This document shows positions 21,538 to 31,015 of a stretch of 35,533 bases of DNA, one piece after another. Every line of letters starts with the position of its first letter. The first letter of the stretch is position 1. Source of the DNA: Holdemanella hominis (GTDB lineage Bacteria; Bacillota_I; Bacilli_A; Erysipelotrichales; Erysipelotrichaceae). Under the pieces are notes generated by a model, which was not told where the DNA came from, made no database searches, and saw only the letters and a list, made by a program, of their open reading frames with translations. The stretch is taken from the NCBI RefSeq assembly GCF_014306155.1, contig NZ_JACRWH010000017.1, positions 1 through 35,533 on the forward strand, written 5' to 3'. A program made the translations under genes and the position numbers.

Positions 21538-23361
21538 TTAGTCTAACTCAAAAGCACCCGTGTACAATTGATAGTATTTACCCTTTTGTTTCAACAAGTC
21601 CTCATGATTACCACGCTCAATAATATGACCTTGTTCTAACACCATGATCGCATCACTATTTTGGATAGTTGAAAGTCTATGTGCAATCACAAATACCGTT
21701 CTTCCTTCCATCAACTTATCCATACCTTCCTGAACAATACGCTCCGTATGTGTATCAATGGAACTTGTTGCTTCATCCAAAATCAAAACAGGAGGATTGG
21801 CAACAGCTGCACGTGCAATGGATAAAAGTTGTCTTTGTCCTTGTGATAAAGATTCTCCACCTGCATGAATCATTGTGTCATAACCATGTTCTAAGTGTTT
21901 AATAAATTCATGTGCATTCGAAAGTTTACTAGCCGCAATACACTCTTCATCACTCGCATCTAAACGACCATAACGAATGTTATCCATGATTGTACCAGTA
22001 AACAAGTTTGTATCCTGTAATACAATACCTAATGATTTTCTAAGATCTGCTTTCTTGATTAGTTTTACATCAATACCATCATACGTAATGGAACCCGATT
22101 GAATATCATAAAAACGATTGATTAGATTCGTGATTGTTGTTTTACCAGCACCTGTAGCTCCTACAAAGGCAATCTTTTGTCCTGGTTTCGCAAATAGAGA
22201 AACATCAAATAAAATCTGTTTATCTGGATTATAAGAGAAGTTCACATTTTCAAAACGAACATCTCCACGAAGTGGAACCAATTCATCTTGCCCATCTTTT
22301 CTTGGATGATGCCAAGCCCAGTGATCATGATCAATTTGTTCTAAAGTCACGATACCATCATCCACTTCACTTTCCATATCTATGATTTCATAAATACGCT
22401 TAGCTCCTGCATCTGCCATTATTACTGCATTTAGCTGCATACTAATTTGTCCAATTGGATTTGTGAAACTACGATTTAATTGTAAGAAAGCGGCAATGCC
22501 ACCTAATGTTAATCCTGCAATATGATTTAGGGCAAAGATAGAACCAACTACCGCAACAAGTACATAAGAAATGTACCCAATATTCATTACGACTGGCATT
22601 AAAACATTCGCAAACGTATTCGCATTGGCACTTGCTTCAAACAACGCATCATTTACTTGATCAAAATCTTTGATACTTTGTTCTTCATGCGTAAAAACTT
22701 TAATGACTTTACTTCCTTCCATCATTTCTTCAATAAAACCATTTTCTACACCCAATTGTTTTTGTTGGGCAATAAAGTATTTACCTGATTTTGCCGAAAT
22801 CTTTTTTGAAGTATACACCATCAATAAACCACATGCGATTGTTAAAACAGCCAATGGAACATTTAAGATGAACATGGAAATCGTAACTGAGATAATCGTC
22901 ATTAAAGATACAATAACCTGAGGAATACTTTGAGAAATTAGCTGTCTTAAAGTATCCGTATCATTTGTATAAACAGACATGATATCCCCATGTGCATGTG
23001 TATCAAAGAAGCACAATGGCAATGTCTGCATATGTTCAAACAATTCATCACGAATATGTTTTAAAGTACCCAATGAAATTGTTACCATTATACGATTAAA
23101 TCCATACGTAGCTAAAATACCAACACCATAAATCATTACCAATTCCATTAATGCATTGAATAAAGGCGTATAATTCGGAACTGTTTGTGATAATAACGGA
23201 ACAATATAATCATCAATCAAGCTCTTTAAAAACATGCTTCCATATACATTGGCGATACTAGATACAATGATCAATACAAGCACAATAAAACTTTCAATCT
23301 TATAAGAAATGATTGTTTCTTTAATAACTCGCTTTAGACTATTTGTATCTCTATTGTTCAT
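21538..23361 (-). CDS. ABC exporter half, catalytically intact subunit
   Basis: This is a 607-residue fused membrane/ATPase protein. The start is the ATG at 23361, 5 nt after GGAGGTGA. Residues about 20-330 contain six membrane helices; residues about 365-600 form the ATPase. Walker A is GATGAGKTT, the signature LSQGQRQ, Walker B VLILDEATSSID with the catalytic Glu, and the H-loop is VIAHRLS. The start overlaps the end of the partner gene by 11 nt. The partner has degenerate catalytic residues, so the pair matches heterodimeric multidrug exporters of the LmrCD/BmrCD type. Confidence 0.9.
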   Translation of the reverse strand: MNNRDTNSLKRVIKETIISYKIESFIVLVLIIVSSIANVYGSMFLKSLIDDYIVPLLSQTVPNYTPLFNALMELVMIYGVGILATYGFNRIMVTISLGTLKHIRDELFEHMQTLPLCFFDTHAHGDIMSVYTNDTDTLRQLISQSIPQVIVSLMTIISVTISMFILNVPLAVLTIACGLLMVYTSKKISAKSGKYFIAQQKQLGVENGFIEEMMEGSKVIKVFTHEEQSIKDFDQVNDALFEASANANTFANVLMPVVMNIGYISYVLVAVVGSIFALNHIAGLTLGGIAAFLQLNRSFTNPIGQISMQLNAVIMADAGAKRIYEIIDMESEVDDGIVTLEQIDHDHWAWHHPRKDGQDELVPLRGDVRFENVNFSYNPDKQILFDVSLFAKPGQKIAFVGATGAGKTTITNLINRFYDIQSGSITYDGIDVKLIKKADLRKSLGIVLQDTNLFTGTIMDNIRYGRLDASDEECIAASKLSNAHEFIKHLEHGYDTMIHAGGESLSQGQRQLLSIARAAVANPPVLILDEATSSIDTHTERIVQEGMDKLMEGRTVFVIAHRLSTIQNSDAIMVLEQGHIIERGNHEDLLKQKGKYYQLYTGAFELD

Positions 23362-25081
23362 CAAAGTCACCTCCATTATTTTGTGCTTCAAACGTTTCTT
23401 TATACATCGCATTTGATTTTAATAATTCTTCATGCGTACCTAAACCAGAAATTTTTCCATCGTCAATCACAAGAATCTGATCTGCATCTTGAATACTTGA
23501 AACACGCTGTGAAATAATGATTCGAGTTGTATGTGGAATCTTCTCTAAGAATGCTTGTCGAATCAAAGCATCGGTTTTTGTATCCACGGCACTTGTAGAA
23601 TCATCTAAAATCAAAATTTTAGGACTCTTTAGTATGGCTCTTGCGATACACAAACGCTGTCTTTGTCCACCCGAAACATTCGTACCACCTTGCTCAATAT
23701 ACGTATCATATTTATTTGGCATCAACTGAATAAATTCATCCGCCTGTGCTAATTTACAAGCTTCCATGATCTCTTCATCTGTCGCATTTGGATTACCCCA
23801 ACGCATATTCTCTTTGATTGTTCCCGAAAATAAAACATTCTTTTGTAGAACCATGGCCACATTATCGCGCAATACTTTTAAATCATAATCACGAACATCC
23901 ATTCCCGCTACTTTAACACTACCTTGTGTTACATCATATAGTCTTGGAATCAATTGTACTAAACTCGATTTACTAGATCCCGTTATTCCAAGAATTCCTA
24001 GTGTTGATCCTGAAGGAATGTGCAAATCAATATGACTTAAAATGTCTTCATCATTTCCATAATGAAATGAAACATCTTCAAAATCAATGGTTCCATTGAC
24101 CACAATTTGAACTCCGTTTTCTGGACTTGTTAAATCGGATTCTTGATTTAATACTTCGGCAATACGTTTTCCACTCGCAATCGACATTGTCACCATGACA
24201 AAAACCATACTCATCATCATCAATGACATCAAAATACTTGCAGTATATGTAAATAAAGACATCAATTCTCCGGTTGTCATGTTTTGAGCCACAATTTGAT
24301 GAGCTCCTAACCACGAAATCAAAATAATTGTGCCATACATACAAAGCTGCATAACAGGCGAGTTAAACACTAAGATTTTTTCCGCTTTCCCTTGAATACT
24401 AAAAATAGTCTCACTTTCATTACGGAACTTTTCAATTTCATGATCCTTACGAACAAAAGATTTCACGACACGAATGCCTAGAATATTTTCTTGAATACTC
24501 GCATTTAAAAAATCATAGCGAGAAAATAATCGACTAAAGATGGGACTTACAATAAAAATAATTCCAAACAAAACGACTCCCAAAAATAAAACCGTAACCA
24601 CAAAAATCATTGCCATTCGTATATTAATGATAAAAGCCATGATCAAAGATGCGATTAACATCAATGGTGCACGAACACAAACACGAATAATCATCTGATA
24701 TGCATTTTGTATATTTGTCACATCCGTCATCATACGTGTGATTAATCCACTTGTTGAATAAGCGTCAATATTTGAAAAAGAAAAGTTTTGAATATTACGA
24801 TACTCTGCCTTTCTTAAATTCTTCGCAAAACCACTCGATGCGATTGCCGCATGCTTTCCACTTTTAGCACCAGCCCATAAAGATACAAAGGCTGCCACCA
24901 ACATTAAAGTACCATAAAACCAAATTGAACCCATATTTCCTTTTTCAATACCATTATCCACTAATAATGCCATCAAAAATGGAATAAACACTTCAAGTAT
25001 GGCTTCGATTGAAACATAAATCGGACTCAATAACGTATCCTTTTTATATTCTTTAACTTCATTCAATAAAGTCTTGACCAT
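23351..25081 (-). CDS. ABC exporter half, degenerate ATPase subunit
   Basis: This 576-residue fused protein has six membrane helices in about residues 15-300 and an ATPase in about 330-565. Walker A is the unusual GITGSSKSS. The Walker B end is ILILDDSTSAVD with Asp where the catalytic Glu should be. The H-loop reads IISQRVSS with Gln in place of His. The signature NVSGGQRQR is intact. In heterodimeric exporters one of the two ATP sites is degenerate in just this way. It is the first exporter gene after the MarR gene (29 nt gap), with AGGAGG-like GGAGGTT before the ATG. Confidence 0.9.
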   Translation of the reverse strand: MVKTLLNEVKEYKKDTLLSPIYVSIEAILEVFIPFLMALLVDNGIEKGNMGSIWFYGTLMLVAAFVSLWAGAKSGKHAAIASSGFAKNLRKAEYRNIQNFSFSNIDAYSTSGLITRMMTDVTNIQNAYQMIIRVCVRAPLMLIASLIMAFIINIRMAMIFVVTVLFLGVVLFGIIFIVSPIFSRLFSRYDFLNASIQENILGIRVVKSFVRKDHEIEKFRNESETIFSIQGKAEKILVFNSPVMQLCMYGTIILISWLGAHQIVAQNMTTGELMSLFTYTASILMSLMMMSMVFVMVTMSIASGKRIAEVLNQESDLTSPENGVQIVVNGTIDFEDVSFHYGNDEDILSHIDLHIPSGSTLGILGITGSSKSSLVQLIPRLYDVTQGSVKVAGMDVRDYDLKVLRDNVAMVLQKNVLFSGTIKENMRWGNPNATDEEIMEACKLAQADEFIQLMPNKYDTYIEQGGTNVSGGQRQRLCIARAILKSPKILILDDSTSAVDTKTDALIRQAFLEKIPHTTRIIISQRVSSIQDADQILVIDDGKISGLGTHEELLKSNAMYKETFEAQNNGGDFDEQ

Positions 25082-25110
25082 AATAAACCTCCATTATTCT
25101 AAATCTTCAA

Positions 25111-25536
25111 TTATTCTAAATTTTCAGCTAGCTCTTTTAAGATTTCTAACAATTGCACCTTCTTCTCGTCACCTAAAACATTTCCAAATCTAGATTCCAT
25201 TGTACGAATCTGCTTCACGATATCTTCATGAAGATCCTGCTCTTTTTGAGTCAACACAATAGCACGAACTCTTTTATCCTTTTGATTCAATTTTCTTTCA
25301 ATAAACCCCTTCTGTTCCAAGCGATTTAAAATCCCTGTAACTGTGGGATTCGAAATATGAAAATGTTCCTCAATATCTCTTTGAATAACTGGATCCTTAT
25401 CCGTAAAATGTAGATATCCTAAGACGTCTTGTTGAGATTTAGTTAAATCATATTCTTTTAAACCTTCATTCATATGTTTGTCCATTTTTTTCTTGATTAA
25501 ACTAAAATAAAAACCAATCTCATTATTGTCACACAT
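25111..25536 (-). CDS. MarR-family repressor of the ABC exporter
   Basis: This is a 141-residue regulator. I start at the ATG at 25536, preceded by GAGGTGAGG; the longer frame would cross the promoter. The winged helix is visible: LTKSQQDVLGYLHF, VIQRDIEEHFHISNPTVTGI, then LNRLEQKGFIERKLNQKDKR and the wing. It is first in an operon with the two exporter genes, and two palindromes overlap its promoter. It probably represses this operon and lets go when it binds a drug or other small molecule. Confidence 0.9.
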   Translation of the reverse strand: MCDNNEIGFYFSLIKKKMDKHMNEGLKEYDLTKSQQDVLGYLHFTDKDPVIQRDIEEHFHISNPTVTGILNRLEQKGFIERKLNQKDKRVRAIVLTQKEQDLHEDIVKQIRTMESRFGNVLGDEKKVQLLEILKELAENLE

Positions 25537-25554
25537 TTTCCTCACCTCATTTCC

Positions 25555-25616
25555 ATAGCATGCTATATTTTTACATAGTACGCTATATATATTACTATAA
25601 TAATTCCATTTGTCAA
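25555..25616 (-). promoter_or_regulatory. marR-ABC promoter with two operators
   Basis: TTGACA (25616-25611), a 16-base spacer and TAATAT (25594-25589) form the promoter. ATAGCATGCTAT (25555-25566) is a perfect palindrome and ATAGTACGCTAT (25575-25586) a near one. Their centres are 20 bp apart, downstream of the -10. This is the classic layout for MarR autoregulation. Confidence 0.7.
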
Positions 25617-25646
25617 TTCTTGTTTTTTTAGATATCATAAATATGT

Positions 25647-26942
25647 ATGAAAAAAAATGAAGAATATATTGTAACATGTATCGATGATACAGATTTAAAT
25701 AGTGGTGTTGTAAAAATTGACGATATGGTTGTCTTTGTGCCAAACTTATTGATTGGTGAAAAGGCAAAAATCAAAATCGTAAAAGTCAACAAAAAATATG
25801 CTTTTGGCATAATTACTCAACTTTTAAAGCCAAGTATAAATCGCCAAGAACTTACTTGTGAAGTAGCTAAAACATGTGGTGGGTGCCAACTTCAACACAT
25901 GAAGTATGCTTATCAATTAGACTATAAATATAAACATGTCAAAAAATTATTTGAAGATATTGAAGTAAAGTCAATACTAGGTATGGATTCTCCTTGGTAC
26001 TATCGTAACAAAGCACAGTTTCCGGTTAAAATCAAAGATGGTAAGGTCCTGATGGGTTTTTATCGCCAACATTCAAACGACGTTGTGACATGTAAAGAAT
26101 GCAAGATTCAAGATTTTACAATCAATAAAATCTTTGGCTTCATTCAAAAACATATCACAATTGAAATGGCAGAAGGCTTACGCCACATCTTTATCCGCCA
26201 CTCAAGTACAGATGAAATTCAAGTGGTATTTATTGGTAAAAATGAAAAGAATATTTTGTCTTTGTCTAAACTATTAAAAAACACATTCTCAAACATCACA
26301 AGTATTGTATTTAACTACAACACACGAAATGACAACGTGATCTTAGGTGATACATATAAAGTCTTATATGGAAATGACTACATCATTGAAAAATGTTTAG
26401 GTAACAAAGTGAAATTGCACTTTAAATCCTTCTTCCAAGTCAACCCTATACAGATGGAAGTTTTGTACAATCAAGCCATTAAAGCCGCTAATCTTTCTGG
26501 AAACGAAACATGCATTGATATGTATGCAGGCACAGGTACCATTGGTATGGCTGTCAGTAAACATGCGAAAAGCGTGATTGGTGTTGAAATCGTTAAAGAA
26601 GCCGTTGATAATGCCAACGACAATACAAAAATGAATCACCTTGATAATTGTCACTATGTTTGTCAGGATGCCACAGATTTTGCACACGAACGTAAAAGCG
26701 ATAAAATTGATGTCGTCTTTATTGATCCACCAAGAAAAGGAATGGCAGAAAATGGAATCCAAGATACGGTGACCATGCAGCCCGAAAAGATTATATACGT
26801 TTCTTGCAATCCTAAAACGTTATCACGAGATTTAAAAATCTTTAAAAATTATGGATACCAATGCGAATACGTTCAACCTGTAGACATGTTTTGTCAAACA
26901 ACCGGACTTGAATGTGTTGCCAAACTCAGTAAAATAGTGTAA
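25647..26942 (+). CDS. rlmD: 23S rRNA (uracil-C5)-methyltransferase, RlmD/RlmCD
   Basis: This 431-residue enzyme makes 5-methyluridine in 23S rRNA with S-adenosylmethionine. Residues 1-~58 are a TRAM domain. The iron-sulfur cysteines are in CEVAKTCGGCQ with a further Cys in VVTCKECKI. The SAM motif is CIDMYAGTGTIGM, and VFIDPPRKGM precedes the catalytic Cys in YVSCNPKTLSRDL. The length is typical. In many Bacillota one enzyme of this family methylates both U747 and U1939. The start has no obvious Shine-Dalgarno, and the gene is divergent from marR across ~110 bp. Confidence 0.9.
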   Translation: MKKNEEYIVTCIDDTDLNSGVVKIDDMVVFVPNLLIGEKAKIKIVKVNKKYAFGIITQLLKPSINRQELTCEVAKTCGGCQLQHMKYAYQLDYKYKHVKKLFEDIEVKSILGMDSPWYYRNKAQFPVKIKDGKVLMGFYRQHSNDVVTCKECKIQDFTINKIFGFIQKHITIEMAEGLRHIFIRHSSTDEIQVVFIGKNEKNILSLSKLLKNTFSNITSIVFNYNTRNDNVILGDTYKVLYGNDYIIEKCLGNKVKLHFKSFFQVNPIQMEVLYNQAIKAANLSGNETCIDMYAGTGTIGMAVSKHAKSVIGVEIVKEAVDNANDNTKMNHLDNCHYVCQDATDFAHERKSDKIDVVFIDPPRKGMAENGIQDTVTMQPEKIIYVSCNPKTLSRDLKIFKNYGYQCEYVQPVDMFCQTTGLECVAKLSKIV

Positions 26943-26956
26943 TATTTTAACACTAT

Positions 26957-27042
26957 GAGGCCGTGGTGGAATTGGTAGACACGCTACTTTGAGGGGGTAG
27001 TGAGTTATGCTCGTGTGCGTTCAAATCGCATCGGCCTCACCA
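26957..27042 (+). tRNA. tRNA-Leu (anticodon GAG)
   Basis: The 86 bases include an encoded CCA and a long variable arm, as in class II tRNAs. Acceptor GAGGCCG pairs with CGGCCTC. The anticodon loop TTGAGGG gives GAG. The T arm has GTTCAAATC. Confidence 0.95.
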
Positions 27043-27051
27043 TATAGATAT

Positions 27052-27078
27052 AAAAAGTGCTTCTTCGGCACTTTTTTA
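27052..27078 (+). terminator. tRNA-Leu terminator
   Basis: AAAAGTGC / GCACTTTT around TTCTTCG is followed by T. Confidence 0.85.
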
Positions 27079-27114
27079 TTTTCCACACAAAAAAAACTAG
27101 ACCAAACGGCCTAG

Positions 27115-27405
27115 TTAGTCTTTACTTGGAAATTTAAATACTTGCTCCCCCTCTTTTGTCACTAAGTATTTTCCACGCGCAATATATTCAACATAATCTG
27201 GATTTGTCAGATTCTGTTTTGCCTTCTCCAATTCTTTCTTTTTAGAAGACAATTCTTTTTTTTCTTTTTCCTTTTGAACAATACTCGACTTTAACTCATG
27301 CGTCATTGACAATTGCTGCAAACCACCCATGATTAAAAAGCCAGACATAACCAGCATTGCGATATATACAAAGAAATGTTGAACTTTTTTTCGTTTTCCC
27401 TTCAT
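27115..27405 (-). CDS. divIC: Septum formation initiator family protein DivIC
   Basis: This is a 96-residue bitopic membrane protein of the divisome. It has a basic N terminus (MKGKRKKVQHF), one membrane helix (about 11-29), a coiled coil (about 35-66, ending KKELEKAKQNL), and the conserved closing block DYVEYIARGKYLVTKEGEQV. In cells it pairs with FtsL at the division site. It is monocistronic or the last gene downstream of the mnmG cluster, 54 nt before the next ORF. Confidence 0.85.
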   Translation of the reverse strand: MKGKRKKVQHFFVYIAMLVMSGFLIMGGLQQLSMTHELKSSIVQKEKEKKELSSKKKELEKAKQNLTNPDYVEYIARGKYLVTKEGEQVFKFPSKD

Positions 27406-27458
27406 ACTTTTATCCCCTTTTTACTATAGCATATAATAGAAAGCGATTTCAATGTAAA

Positions 27459-29315
27459 TTATTTCACACGCATAGCTAAAATCGCAATGTCACTAGGATT
27501 TATACCAGAAATACGACTTGCTTGTCCTAATGTTAAAGGCTTGATAGCTGTTAATTTTTGTCTTGCCTCCAAAGATAAATTATCCATATTTTCATAATCC
27601 AAATCTGCAGGAAGCTTCATTTTTTCCATCTGCTGTAAATGTTTCGCATCGCGCTTTGCCTTGGCAATATAACCAGCATACTTTGTCTGGATCTCAATCT
27701 GCTCATTGATTTGAGTTTCGTAATCCAATCCCGTATATTTTGCCAAGCCCTTAACTGTAATTTTTGGACGTTTAATTAAATCCAATGCACTACATCCATG
27801 TGCCAATGGATCAAAGCCCAAGCTATCAAGATATTCATTGACTTCACTATTCGGTTTAATATGTGCATTTGAAAGTTCTTCTCGAGCAACCTCAATATCA
27901 TTCATCTTCTTTTTATATGCATCATATCTTTCTTGTGAAACCAAACCAATTTCATAGCCTTTTTCAAGCAATCTTTGATCCGCATTGTCATGACGTAACA
28001 ACAATCTATATTCCGCTCTTGAAGTTAATAAACGATAAGGTTCCTTTGTTCCTTTTGTACATAAATCATCTAACATGACACCAATATAAGCTTCATCACG
28101 ACGAAGAACAAATTGTTCTTTACCATCCACTTTCAATGCCGCATTCGCCCCAGCCATCAATCCTTGACCAGCTGCTTCTTCGTATCCGCTCGTACCATTG
28201 ACCTGTCCTGCAGTAAATAAATTCTCAACAATTTTATTTTCCATATTCGGCTTCATCTGAAGTGGATCAATCGCATCATATTCAATCGCATACGCATATT
28301 TTTCAATCACACAATTTTCAAGTCCCGGCAAAGAATGAACCATCTTTTCCTGTACATCAATAGGCATTGATGTTGAGAATCCTTGAATGTAAATTGTATC
28401 TAATTCTTTAGATTCAGGCTCTAAGAAAAGCTGATGTCTTTCTTTATCCGCAAAACGAACCAATTTATCTTCAATACTTGGGCAATAACGAGGACCTACC
28501 CCTTTTACTAACCCAGAATACATTGCAGAATCATGCAAATGTGTATGAATGATTTCATGCGTTTCTGGCTGTGTATAAATTAAATGGCAAATCTCTTGTT
28601 TTTCAAAAGGCAATACATCCTCTTGTTTTGTTGTTTCACTAAAGCGCAAAAATTGATTTGTCCCTGGTTGTGGTTCTGTCTTTGAAAAATCAATTGTATC
28701 CATTTTAATACGAGCTGGTGTTCCCGTCTTTAAACGGAAAGTTTTAATTCCAGCCTCACGCAATGATTCTGACAACGTATTAACCGTCCTTTGATCTTCT
28801 GGACCAGAAACAGTGGAAGTATGTCCTCTTAAAACATTACTTGCCATATAAGTACCTGTTGTCAAAACAACCGTCTTACTTTCAATAAATGTTCCATCTT
28901 CTAACTCAACACCACAGGCTGTTCCATCCTTGATTACAACAATTTTACATGCTGCCTCAATAATATCTAAATTATCCTGTTCTTCTAATGCCTTTTTCAT
29001 AAAACGTTTATAGGCAATCTTATCGCTTTGAACACGTAAACTCCATACTCCAGGTCCTTTTGTCGTATTCAACATCTTAAACTGTAAAGCCGTCTTATCT
29101 GCCGCAATAGGCATCATACCACCCAAGGCATCAATTTCTCGAACTACGATTCCTTTTGCCGGTCCACCTACACTAGGATTACATGGCATCGAACCAATCA
29201 TATCTTTACTTAAAGTTACGATAGCCGTTTTCTTATTCATTCGACTCGCCGCTAAACAAGCCTCAATTCCGGCATGTCCAGCTCCAACAACTACTACATC
29301 ATACATTTTATACAC
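27459..29315 (-). CDS. mnmG: tRNA uridine-5-carboxymethylaminomethyl enzyme MnmG
   Basis: This 618-residue flavoprotein, with MnmE, modifies the wobble uridine of certain tRNAs. The FAD-binding VVVGAGHAGIEA lies at the N terminus. The family signature NPSVGGPAKGIVVREIDALGG, the RLLLRHDNAD block and the C-terminal SRISGINPSDIAILAMRVK are all present, and the length is normal. The first 8 nt overlap the end of the upstream flippase gene. In many Bacillota mnmG follows mnmE near the origin; here it follows a flippase instead. Confidence 0.97.
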   Translation of the reverse strand: MYKMYDVVVVGAGHAGIEACLAASRMNKKTAIVTLSKDMIGSMPCNPSVGGPAKGIVVREIDALGGMMPIAADKTALQFKMLNTTKGPGVWSLRVQSDKIAYKRFMKKALEEQDNLDIIEAACKIVVIKDGTACGVELEDGTFIESKTVVLTTGTYMASNVLRGHTSTVSGPEDQRTVNTLSESLREAGIKTFRLKTGTPARIKMDTIDFSKTEPQPGTNQFLRFSETTKQEDVLPFEKQEICHLIYTQPETHEIIHTHLHDSAMYSGLVKGVGPRYCPSIEDKLVRFADKERHQLFLEPESKELDTIYIQGFSTSMPIDVQEKMVHSLPGLENCVIEKYAYAIEYDAIDPLQMKPNMENKIVENLFTAGQVNGTSGYEEAAGQGLMAGANAALKVDGKEQFVLRRDEAYIGVMLDDLCTKGTKEPYRLLTSRAEYRLLLRHDNADQRLLEKGYEIGLVSQERYDAYKKKMNDIEVAREELSNAHIKPNSEVNEYLDSLGFDPLAHGCSALDLIKRPKITVKGLAKYTGLDYETQINEQIEIQTKYAGYIAKAKRDAKHLQQMEKMKLPADLDYENMDNLSLEARQKLTAIKPLTLGQASRISGINPSDIAILAMRVK

Positions 29316-30915
29316 CCGATTTCTTTCTTAGTTGAAAGTGAAAAATATTTTGTGGAACTTTTAAATACAAAGTAACTACCACATATACAATTACACTTAA
29401 TAAACCATTTAAACACATCTTGAACAAACATGAAAGTTTTGATCCTTCAACACCATACAATCCAACTTTAGATAGAAGTATTGAAGTAATCCATAACGCT
29501 AACAATCCAATCAAAATACGCACTACAATAATTAAAGTTTTACGATATGAAATGTTGTATACATCTTGAATCTCTTTTAAATTTTTATAAATAATATATC
29601 CTGTACCAATAAAACTTGAAATAACAGCACCCGCGATCCCCATGATCCATACAAATGGAATCAAAAGAACTCCTTTGATCAATACACCAATCGCAAGATT
29701 TTTTAATACATTTTTTCTTAATTCCAAAGAAACCATTAAATTCGTAACTAACGGAGCTAATGTAGATAAGAAACCTTCCAAAGCCATCCATTGTACAACG
29801 AATGTACACAATTCTAAGTTTTCGGAATAATATAACGTGTAATTCAATGGTCCTGCATACGCAAAAATACAGAACGATACAGGAATAGCTACATATAAAA
29901 CTACGTTGATACTATCCAACACATTTTTCTTAACTAACTTATAATTTTTCTTTGACAAAGCCTCTGAAATATGCGGAATTATCGCTGTCGCAAAACCAGG
30001 GCCCAAAATCATTGGGATCGCATTTAATTTACCTGCCACATAATTTGATGCAGAAATGACAGTCGTTGTATCTTTGGCATTATAATGCATTTTTAATCCT
30101 GTAGGAAGTAAGAAACCATTAAATACCTGGTCAATATTTCCTAAAATCGCAACCACTAAATAAGGAATAGCTAGGATAAGAATTTCTCTGAAGATTTTCT
30201 TAGCTGAATGAGAACGTGTCGTTTGTCTTTGTACCATTTCATCCACTACACATTGGTGTTTACGATCAAAATACGCAAATTGAGAAATTGCCGCAATCGT
30301 TGCCACAGAAGTTGACATAACCGCCGCATATAATGCATACTTTTTATCCCATCCAAACGCATAGACTACAAGGCATGCTGCACTTAGTAAAAAGGCAACG
30401 CGGAACACTTGTTCAAAAGCTTGTGAAAAAGCATATTCTTCCATTTCTTTTAAGCCTTGATAATATCCTCTAAATGCAGATAATACAGGAACAAGAAAAA
30501 TCGCTAGAGATAATATTTTCAAACAATTTGCCATGATATCGGCATTCTTGGCGACCATAGCTGGCGCAATTACATTCGATAAAGTAAATAAGAGGATCAT
30601 TCCAACAAATCCCGTTAAGCCTAAAATCGCAAAAGCAATTTTCTTTACCAGAATAACACTTTTCGCATCTTCTAAAGCAATATAACGAGCTACAAGTGTG
30701 GCCACGGCAAAAGGGACTCCCGACTGAAATATCGTCAATAAATACGCATATATATTATAAGATTGTGCATATACAGACTGATACGCTTCCGATTGAAGTA
30801 TATATGAAAATGGAATTGTATAAGCCAATCCAATTAGTTTTGATACAAATAGACCGCCTGTTCCTATCAGGCCGCCAACAATAATCGACTTTTTAGCCGC
30901 TGAAGATTTCGACAT
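29308..30915 (-). CDS. MurJ/SpoVB-type lipid flippase
   Basis: This is a 535-residue membrane protein with 14 predicted helices and the layout of the MVF/MOP superfamily. It starts MSKSSAAKKSIIVGGLIGTG. Segments such as FRGYYQGLKEMEEYAFSQAFEQ, typical of SpoVB/YtgP-type proteins, and a late VPQNIFHFQLRKKSG tail are seen. Members flip lipid-linked peptidoglycan or polysaccharide precursors. It lies upstream of mnmG with an 8-nt overlap. Confidence 0.85.
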   Translation of the reverse strand: MSKSSAAKKSIIVGGLIGTGGLFVSKLIGLAYTIPFSYILQSEAYQSVYAQSYNIYAYLLTIFQSGVPFAVATLVARYIALEDAKSVILVKKIAFAILGLTGFVGMILLFTLSNVIAPAMVAKNADIMANCLKILSLAIFLVPVLSAFRGYYQGLKEMEEYAFSQAFEQVFRVAFLLSAACLVVYAFGWDKKYALYAAVMSTSVATIAAISQFAYFDRKHQCVVDEMVQRQTTRSHSAKKIFREILILAIPYLVVAILGNIDQVFNGFLLPTGLKMHYNAKDTTTVISASNYVAGKLNAIPMILGPGFATAIIPHISEALSKKNYKLVKKNVLDSINVVLYVAIPVSFCIFAYAGPLNYTLYYSENLELCTFVVQWMALEGFLSTLAPLVTNLMVSLELRKNVLKNLAIGVLIKGVLLIPFVWIMGIAGAVISSFIGTGYIIYKNLKEIQDVYNISYRKTLIIVVRILIGLLALWITSILLSKVGLYGVEGSKLSCLFKMCLNGLLSVIVYVVVTLYLKVPQNIFHFQLRKKSGV

Positions 30916-31015
30916 AAAATAAATACCCCCAATTTCATAATTATAACATACATCCTTAAAAGTATTATGATTTTTTAAACATTAAGAGTATAGTAAAGAT
31001 AAGGAGTGTGAGATT

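Noticed and set aside
25537..25767. N-terminal extension of the MarR gene
   Set aside because: It would translate through the promoter and operators and into the start of rlmD. The ATG at 25536 has a strong ribosome binding site.
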